From the NCBI RefSeq assembly GCF_018374135.1, contig NZ_JAHAFS010000005.1:62001-126000 (forward strand): 64,000 nt of DNA, given 5' to 3'. The notes beneath the pieces are model-generated. The model was not told the DNA's origin and ran no database searches. It was given only the letters and a program-made list of their open reading frames with translations. How positions within the stretch are numbered: the first letter of the stretch is position 1; every line of letters starts with the position of its first letter. The DNA is from Campylobacter gracilis. GTDB lineage: Bacteria; Campylobacterota; Campylobacteria; Campylobacterales; Campylobacteraceae. Both the position numbers and the translations under genes were made by a program. Positions 28,298 through 36,792 of the stretch are shown here, piece by piece.

Positions 28298-29505
28298 CGC
28301 AGCTCCGTTTTAGCGGTAAGCACTCGCACGCCCGGCAGCTCCTTGCCCTCGATGAGTTCTAAGCTCGCGCCGCCTCCGGTAGAAATAAAAGTCATATCGT
28401 CGGCGTTACCAGCGCGTTCGACGACATCTGCAGTATCGCCGCCGCCCACTACGGTTGTGGCGTCGCTATCTGCGATCGCGTGCGATATATGCAGGCTACC
28501 GCGAGCGAATTTATCGATCTCAAAAACTCCCATCGGTCCGTTCCACCAGATCGTTTGCGCATCGTCTAAGGCTTCTTTAAAAAGCGCTACGGTCGCAGGC
28601 CCGATATCTAGCCCCATCCAATCGCTTGGAATTTCTTGCACGGTAACCTTTTTTGTAACGGCATCTTGCGAGCATTGCGGAGCTGCGACGGCATCGACGG
28701 GGATATAAATTTTAACCCCAAGCTCGCGAGCATTGCGGAGAATATTTTTTGCTTCCTCGATTAGATCCTCTTCGAGCAAAGATTTGCCGATGTCATATCC
28801 GACGGCTTTTAAAAACGTAAACGCCATGCCGCCTCCGATGATGAGCTTATCGACTTTAGGAAGTAAATTTTTAAGCGCCTGAAGCTTGCCGCTTACTTTG
28901 CTACCGCCCGTTACGGCTACGAAAGGACGCGCAGGATCTTTAATAAGGTCTTTGGCAAATTTTATCTCTTTTAGTAGCAAAAATCCCGCTGCCTTGTGTG
29001 CCTCATCGTAGAATTTCGTAATCGCCTCTACCGAAGCATGCGCACGGTGGCATACACCAAAAGCGTCGTTGATATAAAATTCCGCGTAGCTTGCGAGCCT
29101 CTTAGCTAGCGCCTCGTCGTTTTTGCTCTCGCCCTTTTCAAAGCGCAGATTATCCAGCAGAAGCACTTCGCCCTTTTTAAGTGAATTTACCGCAGCTCCA
29201 GCTTCCTCGCCCGCGACGTCGGAGATAAATTTTATCTCGCGCTCCAAAAGCCTAGATAGCCTCTTTACTACAGGCTTTAGGCTAAGTCTTTCTTCGTATC
29301 CGTTTTTCGGGCGTCCTAAGTGGCTGGCTAAAATTACCGCGCAGCCCTCGTCTAAGCAATATTTAATCGTAGGGATAGACGAACGGATGCGACGATCGTC
29401 CGTAATATTGCAAAACTCATCCATTGGCACATTAAAATCACACCTGATAAAAACGCGCGCGCCTTCTTTAAATTTCAAATCTTTAATCGAAAGAATTTCG
29501 CCCAT
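28294..29505 (-). CDS. pgk: Phosphoglycerate kinase
   Basis: ATP-forming step of glycolysis, or its reverse in gluconeogenesis. Substrate-binding [16 protein letters not shown] and [12 protein letters not shown] (with H-R-A-H-A-S), then the nucleotide loop [16 protein letters not shown] and the [10 protein letters not shown]-terminal motif. The start was set at 29505 because AAGGAAATAAG sits just before it. The earlier in-frame start (29529) would translate that ribosome site and overlap gapA. 403 aa. Confidence 0.97.
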   Translation of the reverse strand: MGEILSIKDLKFKEGARVFIRCDFNVPMDEFCNITDDRRIRSSIPTIKYCLDEGCAVILASHLGRPKNGYEERLSLKPVVKRLSRLLEREIKFISDVAGEEAGAAVNSLKKGEVLLLDNLRFEKGESKNDEALAKRLASYAEFYINDAFGVCHRAHASVEAITKFYDEAHKAAGFLLLKEIKFAKDLIKDPARPFVAVTGGSKVSGKLQALKNLLPKVDKLIIGGGMAFTFLKAVGYDIGKSLLEEDLIEEAKNILRNARELGVKIYIPVDAVAAPQCSQDAVTKKVTVQEIPSDWMGLDIGPATVALFKEALDDAQTIWWNGPMGVFEIDKFARGSLHISHAIADSDATTVVGGGDTADVVERAGNADDMTFISTGGGASLELIEGKELPGVRVLTAKTELR

Positions 29506-29506
29506 C

Positions 29507-30511
29507 TTATTTCCTTCTTTTTGCCGCATATAGGGCTAAATCGATGAGGCGCTCGCTATATCCCCACTCGTTGTCATACCAGCTCATCACTTTTATCAGA
29601 TTGCCGTCAATTACCTGCGTGCAGTCGCTAGCTACGATGCTGGAGTATTCTGAAGTACAAAAATCGCTGCTGACGCGGCTATCGTCGTCTACGAGCAAAA
29701 TTCCTTTCATATCTTTAGCGGCATAGCGGCGGAAAATTTCATTTAGCTCCTCAGCACTCGTCTGTTTACGCGTTAGCACCGTTAGATCAACCATCGATAC
29801 GTTAGCTACCGGCACGCGCACAGATTGTCCGTGCATCTTACCGCTTAGCTGCGGAAGTACCTTACTAATTGCTTTTGCCGCGCCCGTCGTAGTCGGAGCG
29901 ATATTAAGAGCCGCAGCACGCGAACGGCGGAAGTCCTTGGCTTTTACATCGACTAGGCTCTGTCCATGTGTATAGGCGTGAATGGTCGTCATCAGACCCT
30001 TTTCGATACCAAGCTCATCGTCTAGAATTTTTGCAATCGGAGCCAGACCGTTAGTGGTGCAGCTAGCGTTTGAGATGACGCGTTGTCCTGCATAAGCGCC
30101 CTCATTAACGCCGATTACAAAAGTAGGCGTATCATCCTTGGCAGGCGCGCTCATTACGACTACGCCGATACCGTTGTCTATGAACGGCTTACATTTTTCG
30201 CTCGTTAAAAACGCACCAGTACATTCAAGCACAGCTTCTGCACCATCGCCCGCAAAATCAAGCTCCGCAGGCTCTCTGGTGGAATAGACGCGGATTTTTT
30301 TGCCGTCTACGGCTATGCATTCGTCGCTTAGAATTTCTACTTTTTTACGAAACTCGCCGTGAACGGTATCGTATTGAAGCAGGTATCTCGTAAGCTCGCG
30401 TTTAGCGGTATCGTTGATCGCCACAAGCTCTACATCGTCCCTGCTTAGCGCAATTCTAGCCGCGCACCTACCGATCCTTCCAAAGCCGTTAATTGCGATT
30501 TTTACTGCCAT
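29507..30511 (-). CDS. gapA: Glyceraldehyde-3-phosphate dehydrogenase, type I
   Basis: NAD-dependent phosphorylating dehydrogenase. [18 protein letters not shown]ossmann start, catalytic Cys in [12 protein letters not shown], His in [10 protein letters not shown] and the C-terminal [16 protein letters not shown]. 334 aa is typical. It heads the gap-pgk-tpiA cluster; AAGGAG is well placed before the ATG. It is divergent from the lipoprotein gene at 30649. Confidence 0.97.
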   Translation of the reverse strand: MAVKIAINGFGRIGRCAARIALSRDDVELVAINDTAKRELTRYLLQYDTVHGEFRKKVEILSDECIAVDGKKIRVYSTREPAELDFAGDGAEAVLECTGAFLTSEKCKPFIDNGIGVVVMSAPAKDDTPTFVIGVNEGAYAGQRVISNASCTTNGLAPIAKILDDELGIEKGLMTTIHAYTHGQSLVDVKAKDFRRSRAAALNIAPTTTGAAKAISKVLPQLSGKMHGQSVRVPVANVSMVDLTVLTRKQTSAEELNEIFRRYAAKDMKGILLVDDDSRVSSDFCTSEYSSIVASDCTQVIDGNLIKVMSWYDNEWGYSERLIDLALYAAKRRK

Positions 30512-30615
30512 AAGGTTCTCCTTATCTGGGATGTTTTCAGCTGGAATTTTACTAAATTTGGGTTAATCTTTGATTAAATAAAAAGTCGCGAAATATAGGA
30601 TTTACTTTTTGGCTA

Positions 30616-30621
30616 TATAAT
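30616..30621 (+). promoter_or_regulatory. Promoter (-10 box) for the MliC-like lipoprotein gene
   Basis: GGCTATATAATTCGCG carries TATAAT 28 bases before the ATG at 30649, in the 137-base divergent gap with gapA. AAAGGAG follows at the ribosome site. Confidence 0.6.
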
Positions 30622-30648
30622 TCGCGAACTTTTTTTAAAGGAGAAAAA

Positions 30649-31026
30649 ATGAGACGAATTGTATTCTCGTCATTAGCGGCAATCGCGATTTTAAGCGGAT
30701 GCAACCAACCTAAGGCCGATACGGCTCCGCAGCAAAAGCAAGAGTCCGTAGCGCATACGATCGTATTTCTGCTCGGAGACACCGGAGATAAGCGCATCAG
30801 CCTTAGCTCGAACGATATGTTCGCAACGGGCGTGTTAACCGATGAAAAGGGTAAAAAGCATAATCTTAAACGCGCGGCTTCCGCAAGCGGCATAATGCTT
30901 ACGAACGACGAAGGCATCGAGCTTCTTTTCAAACGCGGAGAGGGAGTGTATACGCCGGGCAAAGGCAAGAAGGATATTCCGGTAACCTACACCGAGCACG
31001 AGCACAAAAGCGGCGAAATGATGTAG
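30649..31026 (+). CDS. MliC-like lipoprotein (predicted C-type lysozyme inhibitor)
   Basis: Lipoprotein signal with lipobox LSGC, the lipidated residue being Cys18, followed by a Gln/Lys-rich linker. The remaining domain has the pattern of the MliC family: a short strand (ATGVLTDEKGKKHNLKRA), then SASGIMLTNDEGIELLFKRGEGVYT, which parallels the SASGxxYx...W.KG.xA.L core by which MliC blocks the lysozyme active site. The usual paired Cys residues of MliC are absent, so assignment is moderate. If correct, it protects the cell wall against host lysozyme in the periplasm. 125 aa, single gene between gapA and an inverted repeat. Confidence 0.6.
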   Translation: MRRIVFSSLAAIAILSGCNQPKADTAPQQKQESVAHTIVFLLGDTGDKRISLSSNDMFATGVLTDEKGKKHNLKRAASASGIMLTNDEGIELLFKRGEGVYTPGKGKKDIPVTYTEHEHKSGEMM

Positions 31027-31034
31027 CCGCGGCG

Positions 31035-31077
31035 GGGTTAAATTTAAGCGCCCGCAAAAGCGAATTAAATTTAACCC
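31035..31077 (+). terminator. 13-bp perfect stem after the lipoprotein gene
   Basis: GGGTTAAATTTAA (31035-31047) pairs exactly with TTAAATTTAACCC (31065-31077) around a 17-base loop. It is 9 bases after the stop codon. The following CTCGTTTC is only weakly T-rich, so it is a possible rather than a classical rho-independent terminator. Confidence 0.4.
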
Positions 31078-31127
31078 TCGTTTCTAATTCTGCTTCTTTA
31101 TCCATAGCAAAATTTAACCCTCGTTTC
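31067..31127. repeat. 18-base direct repeat, two copies
   Basis: AAATTTAACCCTCGTTTC occurs exactly at 31067-31084 and 31110-31127, a spacing of 43 bases. The first copy forms the right arm of the inverted repeat next to the lipoprotein gene. Confidence 0.75.
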
Positions 31128-31404
31128 GATCTCTTTTGATCTGCAATGAAATTTAATCTTTTATTTTCGCTACTTTCATCTACGCAAATCAAGCTTTTTT
31201 GCAAATTTTAGCTCGCGTGCGTTAAAAAACAAGCTCTGCAGGCCCAGCATCCCAAATTTTACAAAATACCCATTTGATCTGCGCTTTACCAGCGAATTTC
31301 TTGATCTTCAACCGAATTTCACTTCAAATTCGCTAAACTGCGACGAAATTTTAGCAGGCCGGTGCAAATACGGCGCAAAACAGATCATTTAGCGAGATTG
31401 ACGC

Positions 31405-31848
31405 ATGGATAGCATTAAATTTTACCTAAACGATTACGAAATTGAGAGTGAAAGCTTTACCGAAGTCGTCGTTACGATAAACGGCAAACCTCTGCTTGAG
31501 CTGATTAAGCGGCGCGAGCAAAGCTTTGCGGCAAAAGAGGGGCAAGGCTGCATCGCAGGAGGCTACGCCTACTTCAGCTTGATCGATTTTGAGGAGCTAT
31601 TCTTACGCGCGGTGCTTGAGGCTGATCTGGCGCAAGATGAGCGGGATGTCGTGCTGCTGAGCTATCCGTGCGGGATCTGGAGCTGCTGGTATCTCGCGCT
31701 TAAGATCAAATTCGAAACGGAGACGGTTAAGCTTTACGAGTTTAAAAACCCGCGCCGCAAAGATTGGCAGTATGGGCTTGAGTTTAAATTTGACCGCGTG
31801 AGCTTTGTGGGTGAAATTTCTAAAATCGCTTCTTTTAATAAGCTCTAA
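31405..31848 (+). CDS. Hypothetical protein
   Basis: 147 aa, predicted cytosolic and acidic, no signal or membrane segment. Visible features are an internal LLSYPCGIWSCWYLALKIKF segment and a beta-rich C-terminus (LEFKFDRVSFVGEISKI). I do not recognise the family. It stands alone with AT-rich flanks, two kilobases from a barnase/barstar pair, so an immunity-type protein is conceivable but unsupported. The start at 31405 lacks a strong ribosome site (AGCGAGAT upstream). Confidence 0.6.
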   Translation: MDSIKFYLNDYEIESESFTEVVVTINGKPLLELIKRREQSFAAKEGQGCIAGGYAYFSLIDFEELFLRAVLEADLAQDERDVVLLSYPCGIWSCWYLALKIKFETETVKLYEFKNPRRKDWQYGLEFKFDRVSFVGEISKIASFNKL

Positions 31849-31949
31849 AATTCGGCAAAATTTAACGGCGCGATCGAATCTGCTGCAAAACAAATCCGCC
31901 TTAGTCTCGGCGAAATTTAGCTTTGAGGCGACGAGAGCGCCGCGAAAGC

Positions 31950-32231
31950 TTATAGTATTAAAATTTTCGCCTTGCCGCTTCGCAAAACCTCCAGCAAAAT
32001 ATCATAAAATTTGCCCAGCCTTAGTTTTAAAATTCCGCCCCTTTTAATGACGACTAAGATCCGTCCGCCTCGCTCGCCCAGCGCGTCGTAGAGCGCGTCT
32101 AAATTTGCGACGTATTCGGGCTTGAAATTTAGCGCCGCGGCAAACAGCGCAAAAATTTGATCTTTGCGCCTAATCTTTGCGCCGTCGATGATGATCTTTG
32201 CGCCGCGGCACGTTTTAAAATTTAAACTCAT
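31950..32231 (-). CDS. Barstar-family ribonuclease inhibitor
   Basis: 93-aa small protein matching barstar: IIIDGAKIRRKDQIFALFAAAL, then EYVANLDALYDALGE, in which the two Asp residues of NLDALYD correspond to barstar Asp35 and Asp39 that plug the barnase active site, and a final strand LRSGKAKILIL. It would hold the adjacent RNase inactive in the cytoplasm until export. The ATG overlaps the barnase stop by four bases (ATGA), giving coupled translation of toxin then inhibitor. Confidence 0.88.
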   Translation of the reverse strand: MSLNFKTCRGAKIIIDGAKIRRKDQIFALFAAALNFKPEYVANLDALYDALGERGGRILVVIKRGGILKLRLGKFYDILLEVLRSGKAKILIL

Positions 32232-32971
32232 TGCACGCGCTCGAAGCTTTCGTAATGATCGGCGGTGTAGAAGATCAGCCCGTCGTTTGAAAATATCAGC
32301 CGCTTAGCGCCGCGCGGGCCGCCGTGATACTCGATGTCGCACTCGCGCCAGATCCGCCCCTTTTTATAAGGCAATCTGCGCTCGAAATTGCCGAAGCGAT
32401 CGCCGCCGATGCTCTTGCCGCGCGCGTATCGCCACAGATCGCCGCCCTGCCAGCCAAGCTCGCCCGCCTGCTTTTTCGTGATAAAATTTTGCGGCAAAGA
32501 GCCCGTACGGCGGATATGAGCGCTCACGCACTCCCTGCTTATGCAGGGCTCGTCTGAGGGCTGATTTTTAGAATTTGCGGCGGGATTTTGCGAGTGCGAA
32601 GTTTCGTAATCTGCGCTGTGCCGCCTGTGAGCGTCTGCCTCATCTTTAGGATTTGCCGCGGCGCGCTCGTTTGCTTGCGGATGAGATTTTAAATCTCCTA
32701 GGTCTGCTCCGCGCCCTGCCCCGCCGTCTGCGCTTCTTACGCCGCTCTCATTTTTTGCGTCGGCGCCGCTTGCAGGATTTTCGGGGCTTGAAATTTTACG
32801 ATCGGTGCCGCTTTTTGAATTTTGCGCGCCGCTTTTACGCGACGCAGCATCCAGGGTTTTGGAGGTAAAAATCCACTCATCTTTAGTCGTAGGACTGCGC
32901 GAATTGGAGATGAAATTTAGCGCCAAAAGAAGTGCTACAAAAATTGCGAGCGGGATCAGCTTTTTTGCCAC
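32228..32971 (-). CDS. Barnase-like secreted or membrane-tethered ribonuclease
   Basis: Residues 145-247 are a barnase-family guanyl-specific RNase domain. LPQNFITKKQAGELGW carries Lys166 (barnase Lys27), GKSIGGDRFGN and GRIWRECDIEY carry Glu210 (Glu73), Arg220 and Arg224 match Arg83 and Arg87, and DHYESFERVQ carries His239 (His102). All catalytic residues are therefore kept. The N-terminus (KKLIPLAIFVALLLALNFI) is a signal peptide or anchor, followed by about 115 residues of Ala/Ser/Asn/Asp-rich linker. The start is GTG at 32971, just after the DedA stop with AGAGG upstream; a longer reading into dedA is unlikely. Confidence 0.88.
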   Translation of the reverse strand: MAKKLIPLAIFVALLLALNFISNSRSPTTKDEWIFTSKTLDAASRKSGAQNSKSGTDRKISSPENPASGADAKNESGVRSADGGAGRGADLGDLKSHPQANERAAANPKDEADAHRRHSADYETSHSQNPAANSKNQPSDEPCISRECVSAHIRRTGSLPQNFITKKQAGELGWQGGDLWRYARGKSIGGDRFGNFERRLPYKKGRIWRECDIEYHGGPRGAKRLIFSNDGLIFYTADHYESFERVQ

Positions 32972-32973
32972 CG

Positions 32974-33537
32974 CTAGCCTCTTTTGCGCGTGGCGAAGCG
33001 AAAATAGAGCACGATCGCCGCTACTATCGCGCCTAGAGCCAGCGGAGCAATCCACGGTGCGTCCTTAATGTGCACATAGAGCTCGCGCACGAAATCACCC
33101 GCGTAGTAGCTCAGTAACCCCACCACAAGCGCCCAAATGAGCGAGCTTACGGCATTGATGACGCTAAATTTTAAAAACGAATATTTTGTGATGCCGATCG
33201 CGATCGGTACGAGGGTTTTGAGGCCGTAGATAAATTTTTTGATTAAAATTATGCGGTCGCCGTATTTACGAAACAAAATCTGCGCCAGAGCGAGGTTTCG
33301 GCGCTGTTTGCGCAGATATGGCATGATCTCTTTTTTATTGTAGCGGCTTACTAAAAACAGCCCCGAATCGCCTATGAAGTTCGATATACAAGCGATTACA
33401 ATGCATAAGATGATATTAAGCTCGCCGGCTGAGCTTAGCACGCCCGCTGCCGCAAGCGCCAAAAATCCGCCGCCCAGCGAATACAAAAACAGTATCAGAT
33501 ACCCCCACGTATGGAGGTTTGCAAACATCGATTCCAT
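32974..33537 (-). CDS. DedA family membrane protein
   Basis: 187-aa polytopic protein of the DedA/SNARE-associated family, whose members are linked to lipid (undecaprenyl phosphate or phospholipid) flipping and membrane homeostasis. The family segments GDSGLFLVSRYNKKEIMPYL and KYGDRIILIKKFIYGLKTLVPIAIG (matching the FGRFiPgvRt.vp region) are present with about five helices. It lies two bases before the barnase start, so the RNase is probably expressed with it. Functional connection between the two is not evident. Confidence 0.88.
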   Translation of the reverse strand: MESMFANLHTWGYLILFLYSLGGGFLALAAAGVLSSAGELNIILCIVIACISNFIGDSGLFLVSRYNKKEIMPYLRKQRRNLALAQILFRKYGDRIILIKKFIYGLKTLVPIAIGITKYSFLKFSVINAVSSLIWALVVGLLSYYAGDFVRELYVHIKDAPWIAPLALGAIVAAIVLYFRFATRKRG

Positions 33538-34016
33538 CGAATCCTTTCATTAGATCGTATAAAATTCTATAAATTTGACTAAAGCAGCTTTAAAATTCAG
33601 TGCGAAAACTTCACTCCAACGTCCCACGACGCTACTTGATTTCGCTGCGACATTAAATTTAAAATTCCGCACGGCTGTCGCAAAATACAAAATTCCGCCG
33701 CAAAATATCAAGTGAAATTTTAAAATAAAATTTCTAGACATAAAGCAAAATCTCCGCAAAATTTAGCGGTAAAATTTTGCAATTCTAAATTTAATGACAA
33801 AATTTCGACTTCTTTAGAATTCAAAGCAACTTGCGAATTACGCAGGATTTACGCGATATCCTCAAATGCCTCCTACCCCGCGAATTGCAATAAAATTACG
33901 CACCTGAGTCTATTATTCTGCAGAAATCACGCGAGCAAAATTCCAAGCCGCTAATAAAACGCCCATAAAGCAAAATTTTTCGCTAAGCTATGCGCCTTAG
34001 CATTTCTAGCTAAATT
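33538..34016. other. Intergenic stretch, AAATTT-rich
   Basis: 479 bases with no gene I can support. It is dense in AAAATTTTGC and AAATTT words on both strands; a 69-codon frame at 33550-33759 is made of the same words and looks fortuitous. Confidence 0.5.
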
Positions 34017-34598
34017 TTACTCATCTGCGCCGATTACTCGCATCAAAAGTGCATAGCCCTCAGTATTTGGATCAAAAGCGCGGTCATTTTTGGTCTCCAG
34101 CACCGAACCGCCCAGGCTCACGCCCGCAAACAGCCCGCCTTTATTCGTAAAGACATACATATCTTGATTTAGAACGTCTAACGAGCCAGAATCGGCGCTG
34201 TAGTTACCCGCAACTGCCGTCGCATCGCCCGAGAGCGTGATTTGGGAATTTCGCATTTTTTGGATTACATCGTCATGCATTACGAAAATAACCAGATAAT
34301 TATCCTCATAGCCGATCTGAAGTCCTACGCTGGCACTGCTGATCTCTGCGCCACTTACGCTGCGCGCGCCGTCATTATTATAAATGATGATCCCCTCGCC
34401 ATACATTCCGCCTATGATGAAACCCAGCTTCTTGACGCTCGGAAATATCACTATCGCGCGGGCTTGCTGCGCTAGGTATTTATACTGCGCGTTCGTGCGC
34501 ATCACCGACGAATAGGCGCTCGCGCTATCAATGATGAGCTCATCCTCGGCAAACGCCGCGCTAAAAAGCAAAAATAAAGCGATTATAAATTTTTTCAT
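34017..34598 (-). CDS. SYLF-domain (Ysc84-like) lipid-binding protein, exported
   Basis: 193 aa with a clear Sec signal peptide (MKKFIIALFLLFSAAFAED). The mature protein matches the SYLF/DUF500 family: ARAIVIFPSVKKLGFIIGGMYGEGI, then VGLQIGYEDNYLVIFVMHDD and a C-terminal VFTNKGGLFAGVSLGGSVL. Bacterial members are envelope proteins thought to bind phosphoinositide-like lipids; the role is not defined. It lies 10 bases after rny with an AAGGAGTG ribosome site of its own. Confidence 0.9.
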   Translation of the reverse strand: MKKFIIALFLLFSAAFAEDELIIDSASAYSSVMRTNAQYKYLAQQARAIVIFPSVKKLGFIIGGMYGEGIIIYNNDGARSVSGAEISSASVGLQIGYEDNYLVIFVMHDDVIQKMRNSQITLSGDATAVAGNYSADSGSLDVLNQDMYVFTNKGGLFAGVSLGGSVLETKNDRAFDPNTEGYALLMRVIGADE

Positions 34599-34608
34599 TT
34601 CACACTCC

Positions 34609-36162
34609 TTATTTGGCTATCTCGACCGCGCGAAGCTCGCGTATGACATTGACCTTGATCTCACCTGGGAATTGAACCTTGTCTTGGATATCAGAGGCGA
34701 TCTCTTTAGCGACCAAAACCGCCTCATCGTCGTTCATAAGCTTGGCGTTTGCGATGACGCGAATCTCGCGACCTGCGTTGATCGCGTAGGCTTGCTTGAC
34801 GCCGGTTTTACTCATCGCGATCGCTTCGATGTCGCTAACGCGTTTTAGATAGCTCTCTAGCACCTCTCGTCTAGCGCCCGGACGCGCGGCGCTTAGCGCG
34901 TCTGCGGCACAGACTGCGGCACTTTCCACGCTGGTAGCCTCCTCGTGGCCATGGTGGGCGTAGATCGCGTTTATCACTACCGGATGCTCTTTGTAGCGGC
35001 GGCAAACCTCGGCGCCCAGATCTACGTGCGAGCCCTCATACTCGTGAGTTAGCGCCTTGCCGATGTCGTGAAGCAGGCCTGCTCGCTTGGCCAGCTTTTG
35101 ATCTCCGCCCGTTTCTGCGGCAATGATGCCCGCGAGATGTGCGACCTCAAGGCTATGCGCAAGGGCGTTCTGTCCGTAGCTGGCGCGAAACTTAAGCTTG
35201 CCGATGAGTTTTAAAATTTCGGGGTGAATTTTACTAAGACCTAGATCCATTACGATATTTTCGCCCTCTTCGGCGATGCTAGCTTCAAATTCATCGCTTA
35301 CTTTTTTGTAGATGTCCTCGATGCGCGCAGGTTGAATTCTGCCGTCCTCGATAAGAGTTTCGATGACGCGAACGGCGATAGCGCGGCGGTAGAGATTGTG
35401 CGAGCTTACGATGATCGCATTCGGGGTATCGTCGATGATAACGTCCACGCCAAGAGTCATCTCAAGCGCCTTTATGTTACGCCCCTCTTTACCGATAATG
35501 CGGCCTTTAAGCTCGTCATTTTTGATATTTACGACGTTGATAAGTCGCTCGGCGGCAAACTCGCCCGCAAAGCGCGACGTAGCCTGCGCCAAAATATAAT
35601 TCGCCTTTTTTCGCGCCTCTTTTTTGGCTTCCTCTTCATATTTTCGCACGATGTGAGCTATGTCGGTGCGGCTTTGCTCCTCGACCTTTTTAAGCACCTG
35701 CGTGCGCGCCTCATCCTGCGTAAAGCCCGCCACGCGCTCCAAAACTTTAAGCGCTTCGGCTAGCTTCTCTTCATAGCTTTTCTTTAAATTTGAGCCCTCT
35801 TCGTAGAGGAATTTCGCCTCTTTTTTGGCGCTTTCGAGCTCTTTTTTACTGTCTTTTAAAATTTCTTGCTCGGTTAGAAGCGCGTGTTCCTTTTTACCGA
35901 GCTCGTCAAATTTAACGTTAAATTCCTTCTGCAGTTTGCTTGCTTTATCTTCGTATTTTTTCTTCGCTTCAAACTCCGCTTCCTGCACCGAAATTTTAGA
36001 ATTTCGCAAAATGCCCTCGGCTTCAAATTCTATAGCTTTGGCTTTAGCTTTGGCTTGTTCGACGAAGAAATCGTAATTGGCGTTATTGATCTTTCTAGCT
36101 ACTAAGTATCCTATGCCAGCGCCCACCGCAAGAGCGCACAAGGCGATTAAAATCTCTATCAT
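34609..36162 (-). CDS. rny: Ribonuclease Y
   Basis: Membrane-anchored endoribonuclease that initiates mRNA decay. One N-terminal membrane helix (EILIALCALAVGAGIGYLVA), a long Lys/Glu-rich coiled coil (about residues 30-190), a KH domain with GRIIGKEGRNIKALE, and the HD metal site in LLHDIGKALTHEYEGSH followed by AIYAHHGHEE. 517 aa is usual. The start region overlaps the 3' end of the 5-FCL gene by 68 bases, an unusually long overlap, but both readings look coding. Confidence 0.97.
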   Translation of the reverse strand: MIEILIALCALAVGAGIGYLVARKINNANYDFFVEQAKAKAKAIEFEAEGILRNSKISVQEAEFEAKKKYEDKASKLQKEFNVKFDELGKKEHALLTEQEILKDSKKELESAKKEAKFLYEEGSNLKKSYEEKLAEALKVLERVAGFTQDEARTQVLKKVEEQSRTDIAHIVRKYEEEAKKEARKKANYILAQATSRFAGEFAAERLINVVNIKNDELKGRIIGKEGRNIKALEMTLGVDVIIDDTPNAIIVSSHNLYRRAIAVRVIETLIEDGRIQPARIEDIYKKVSDEFEASIAEEGENIVMDLGLSKIHPEILKLIGKLKFRASYGQNALAHSLEVAHLAGIIAAETGGDQKLAKRAGLLHDIGKALTHEYEGSHVDLGAEVCRRYKEHPVVINAIYAHHGHEEATSVESAAVCAADALSAARPGARREVLESYLKRVSDIEAIAMSKTGVKQAYAINAGREIRVIANAKLMNDDEAVLVAKEIASDIQDKVQFPGEIKVNVIRELRAVEIAK

Positions 36163-36712
36163 ACTTTCCTCTTTTTAGGTAATTTTGGCTCGGAGTTATG
36201 TAAAAATCGCCCTTTACGTCGTGATCAAGCGATAAAATTTCGCTGCAAAAGCAGTCTTTTATACTCACGAACGCGATTGCGGGCTTAAGCTTCAGACCTG
36301 AAAAAAACATATCGTAAAATCCTTTCCCATGTCCTATTCTAGCCATTGCGCCATCCACTCCGATAGCTGGAACCACGGCTAGATCGACCTTTTTAAAATA
36401 CCCGTTTTGCGGAAGCGTCTGCCGCAGCCCAAAGCGTGAAATTTTAAAAGGCTGGCGCAATCTTACCATTTTTAAGCTAATATCCACCATAAACGGAACG
36501 TAAAATTCGCAGCTTTTTGATAGCTTTTTTCTTAAAATCAAAACGTTCGGCTCGTAGCTCATCGGCAAAAATATCAAAATTTTACGTGCTTTTAAAAATT
36601 TTATCAGCCGCTCAAGCCGCCATAAAAGTGCGTAATGCTCGCATCTAGCCGCTCGCGCGGCGTGAGATTTTAAGCGCGATTTGCAAATTTTTCTAAATTC
36701 ATTCTTTTGCAT
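36095..36712 (-). CDS. 5-formyltetrahydrofolate cyclo-ligase family protein
   Basis: Converts 5-formyl-THF to 5,10-methenyl-THF with ATP. The key substrate/ATP loop RIGHGKGFYDMFF matches the family GxGxGYYDR-type motif, and PMSYEPNVLILRKKL is the usual nucleotide region. 205 aa. The N-terminus is basic. C. jejuni has its 5-FCL gene next to rny as well, which supports the call. The last 22 codons run over the start of rny; a C-terminal extension by mutation of an earlier stop is possible. Confidence 0.88.
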   Translation of the reverse strand: MQKNEFRKICKSRLKSHAARAARCEHYALLWRLERLIKFLKARKILIFLPMSYEPNVLILRKKLSKSCEFYVPFMVDISLKMVRLRQPFKISRFGLRQTLPQNGYFKKVDLAVVPAIGVDGAMARIGHGKGFYDMFFSGLKLKPAIAFVSIKDCFCSEILSLDHDVKGDFYITPSQNYLKRGKYDRDFNRLVRSCGGRWHRILSS

Positions 36713-36760
36713 AGCTTAAGCCTTTTATAAAATTTTAACGCTTATTTTAGCTAGTTTTTG

Positions 36761-36766
36761 TATAAT
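36761..36766 (+). promoter_or_regulatory. Promoter (-10 box) for the thioredoxin-ftsY pair
   Basis: TTTTTGTATAATCTTG, a perfect TATAAT 27 bases before the ATG at 36793, in the divergent gap with the 5-FCL gene. Confidence 0.65.
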
Positions 36767-36792
36767 CTTGCGATTAAATTTTAAGGTTTATT

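Larger units (their letters stand above)
31027..31404. other. Intergenic stretch with inverted and direct repeats
   Basis: 378 bases without a convincing gene. It begins with a 13-bp perfect inverted repeat that could end the lipoprotein transcript and holds two copies of an 18-base direct repeat. The rest is AAATTT-rich spacer. Confidence 0.6.

Noticed and set aside
31405..31848. Second barstar or immunity gene
   Set aside because: No NLDALxD motif or other immunity family signature could be seen.
33550..33759. 69-codon minus-strand frame
   Set aside because: Built from AAATTT spacer words and has no ribosome site.
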